A stretch of 5,472 nt of DNA from Clostridia bacterium (GTDB lineage Bacteria > Bacillota_E > RBS10-35 > JAJYVN01). The notes beneath the pieces are model-generated. The model searched no databases and was not told the origin of the DNA. It saw only the letters and a program-made list of their open reading frames with translations. The stretch covers positions 1 to 5,472 of the forward strand of contig DAHWHV010000553.1 in assembly GCA_027335545.1 (NCBI GenBank). Direction: 5' to 3'. The position numbers were made by a program, and so were the translations under genes. Positions 4,945-5,472 of this stretch are shown piece by piece; the stretch's first letter is position 1, and each line of letters starts with the position of its first letter.

Positions 4945-5472
4945 GTGTTCATCCACGCCATGGACGCGGTGTCGCGTTGGGCCATTCCCGTCATCTTTGC
5001 CGGAGTGCTCGTCTATGGCCTCTGTCGCAAGATTGACGTCTATAACGTCTTCCTGGAGGGCGCCAAGGACGGACTGAACATTGCCGTCCAAATCGTCCCC
5101 TATGTCGTCTCCATCTTCGCCGCCCTGGGCATCTTCCGGAATTCAGGGGCCATGGCGCTGCTGGCCCGGCTCCTGGCGCCGGTGCTGCGACCGCTCGGGG
5201 TTCCGGCCGACGTGCTGCCCCTGATGCTGATCCGGCCCCTCTCCGGCTCGGGAGCCATGGCCATCACGGTGGAACTCCTGCGCCACCACGGTCCGGACTC
5301 CTACATCGGCCGACTCGCGTCCACGTTGCAGGGCTCCACCGACACCACGTTCTATGTCCTGTCCGTGTACTTCGGCGCGGTGGGCATTCGCAAGATCCGC
5401 CATGCCCTGGCCGTTGGCCTGTTCGCGGACCTGGCGGGCTTCGTGCTCGCGGTCGTCCTGGTGCGGCTGGTT
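4945..5472 (+). CDS. spmB: Spore maturation protein SpmB, 3' end just outside the window
   Basis: SpmB is the partner of SpmA: a membrane protein of the same Gate superfamily required for spore core dehydration in the forespore pathway. From GTG 4945, 176 residues are present with no stop, against about 178 in Bacillus subtilis, so only the last few residues are missing. Visible family features are an N-terminal hydrophobic segment (about 12-27), EGAKDGLNIAVQIVPYVV (38-55), an IFRNSGAM turn (63-70), RPLSGSGAMAI (97-107), GPDSYIGRLASTLQGSTDTT (116-135), FYVLSVYFGAVGIRK (136-150) and a final membrane segment (about 155-173). The start choice rests on the SD and on matching the family's distance to the Ile-Pro at 14-15; ATG 4960 would remove five residues. 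It is the second gene of the spmAB operon, so its regulation should follow spmA. Confidence 0.96.
   Translation, partial: MFIHAMDAVSRWAIPVIFAGVLVYGLCRKIDVYNVFLEGAKDGLNIAVQIVPYVVSIFAALGIFRNSGAMALLARLLAPVLRPLGVPADVLPLMLIRPLSGSGAMAITVELLRHHGPDSYIGRLASTLQGSTDTTFYVLSVYFGAVGIRKIRHALAVGLFADLAGFVLAVVLVRLV

Overview
The window is very GC-rich throughout, and its genes point to an endospore-forming, high-GC Firmicutes lineage (Symbiobacterium/Thermaerobacter/Limnochorda-like; this is inference from gene content plus base composition). The strongest evidence is an adjacent pair for the spore maturation proteins SpmA and SpmB, together with an FtsK/SpoIIIE-type DNA translocase. GTG and TTG starts with purine-rich Shine-Dalgarno (SD) sequences are common here. 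I see no mobile element, CRISPR array, tRNA or rRNA.

Layout. Bases 1-1643 (+) hold the C-terminal two thirds of an FtsK/SpoIIIE translocase cut by the left edge: linker, motor alpha and beta domains, and gamma DNA-reading domain. A 288-base stretch follows with no recognised gene. At 1932-2795 (+) is an unrecognised Gln/Gly/Ala/Pro-rich protein with four spaced copies of a 14-residue amphipathic motif and a C-terminal coiled-coil-like helix. A large hairpin at 2858-2906 separates it from a convergent gene, 2933-3775 (-), for a class IV PLP enzyme that is best read as a D-amino acid aminotransferase. That gene has a good sigma-A-type promoter at 3870-3899 and a TTG start. A long divergent intergenic region leads to a possible 27-residue leader ORF (4205-4288), whose end overlaps the GTG start of spmA (4282-4887). 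spmB (4945 to the right edge, stop not reached) follows 57 bases later.

How they may work together. SpoIIIE-type translocases pump DNA into the forespore; SpmA and SpmB are needed for spore core dehydration; D-amino acid aminotransferase makes D-Glu/D-Ala for peptidoglycan. The neighbourhood is therefore consistent with cell-wall and sporulation functions, but only spmA-spmB is a clear operon. In Bacillus subtilis the pair follows dacB, a cortex D,D-carboxypeptidase; here no dacB precedes it, and the D-amino acid enzyme gene lies divergently instead. The most novel item is the low-complexity motif-repeat protein. The spmA leader arrangement is the most testable regulatory idea.
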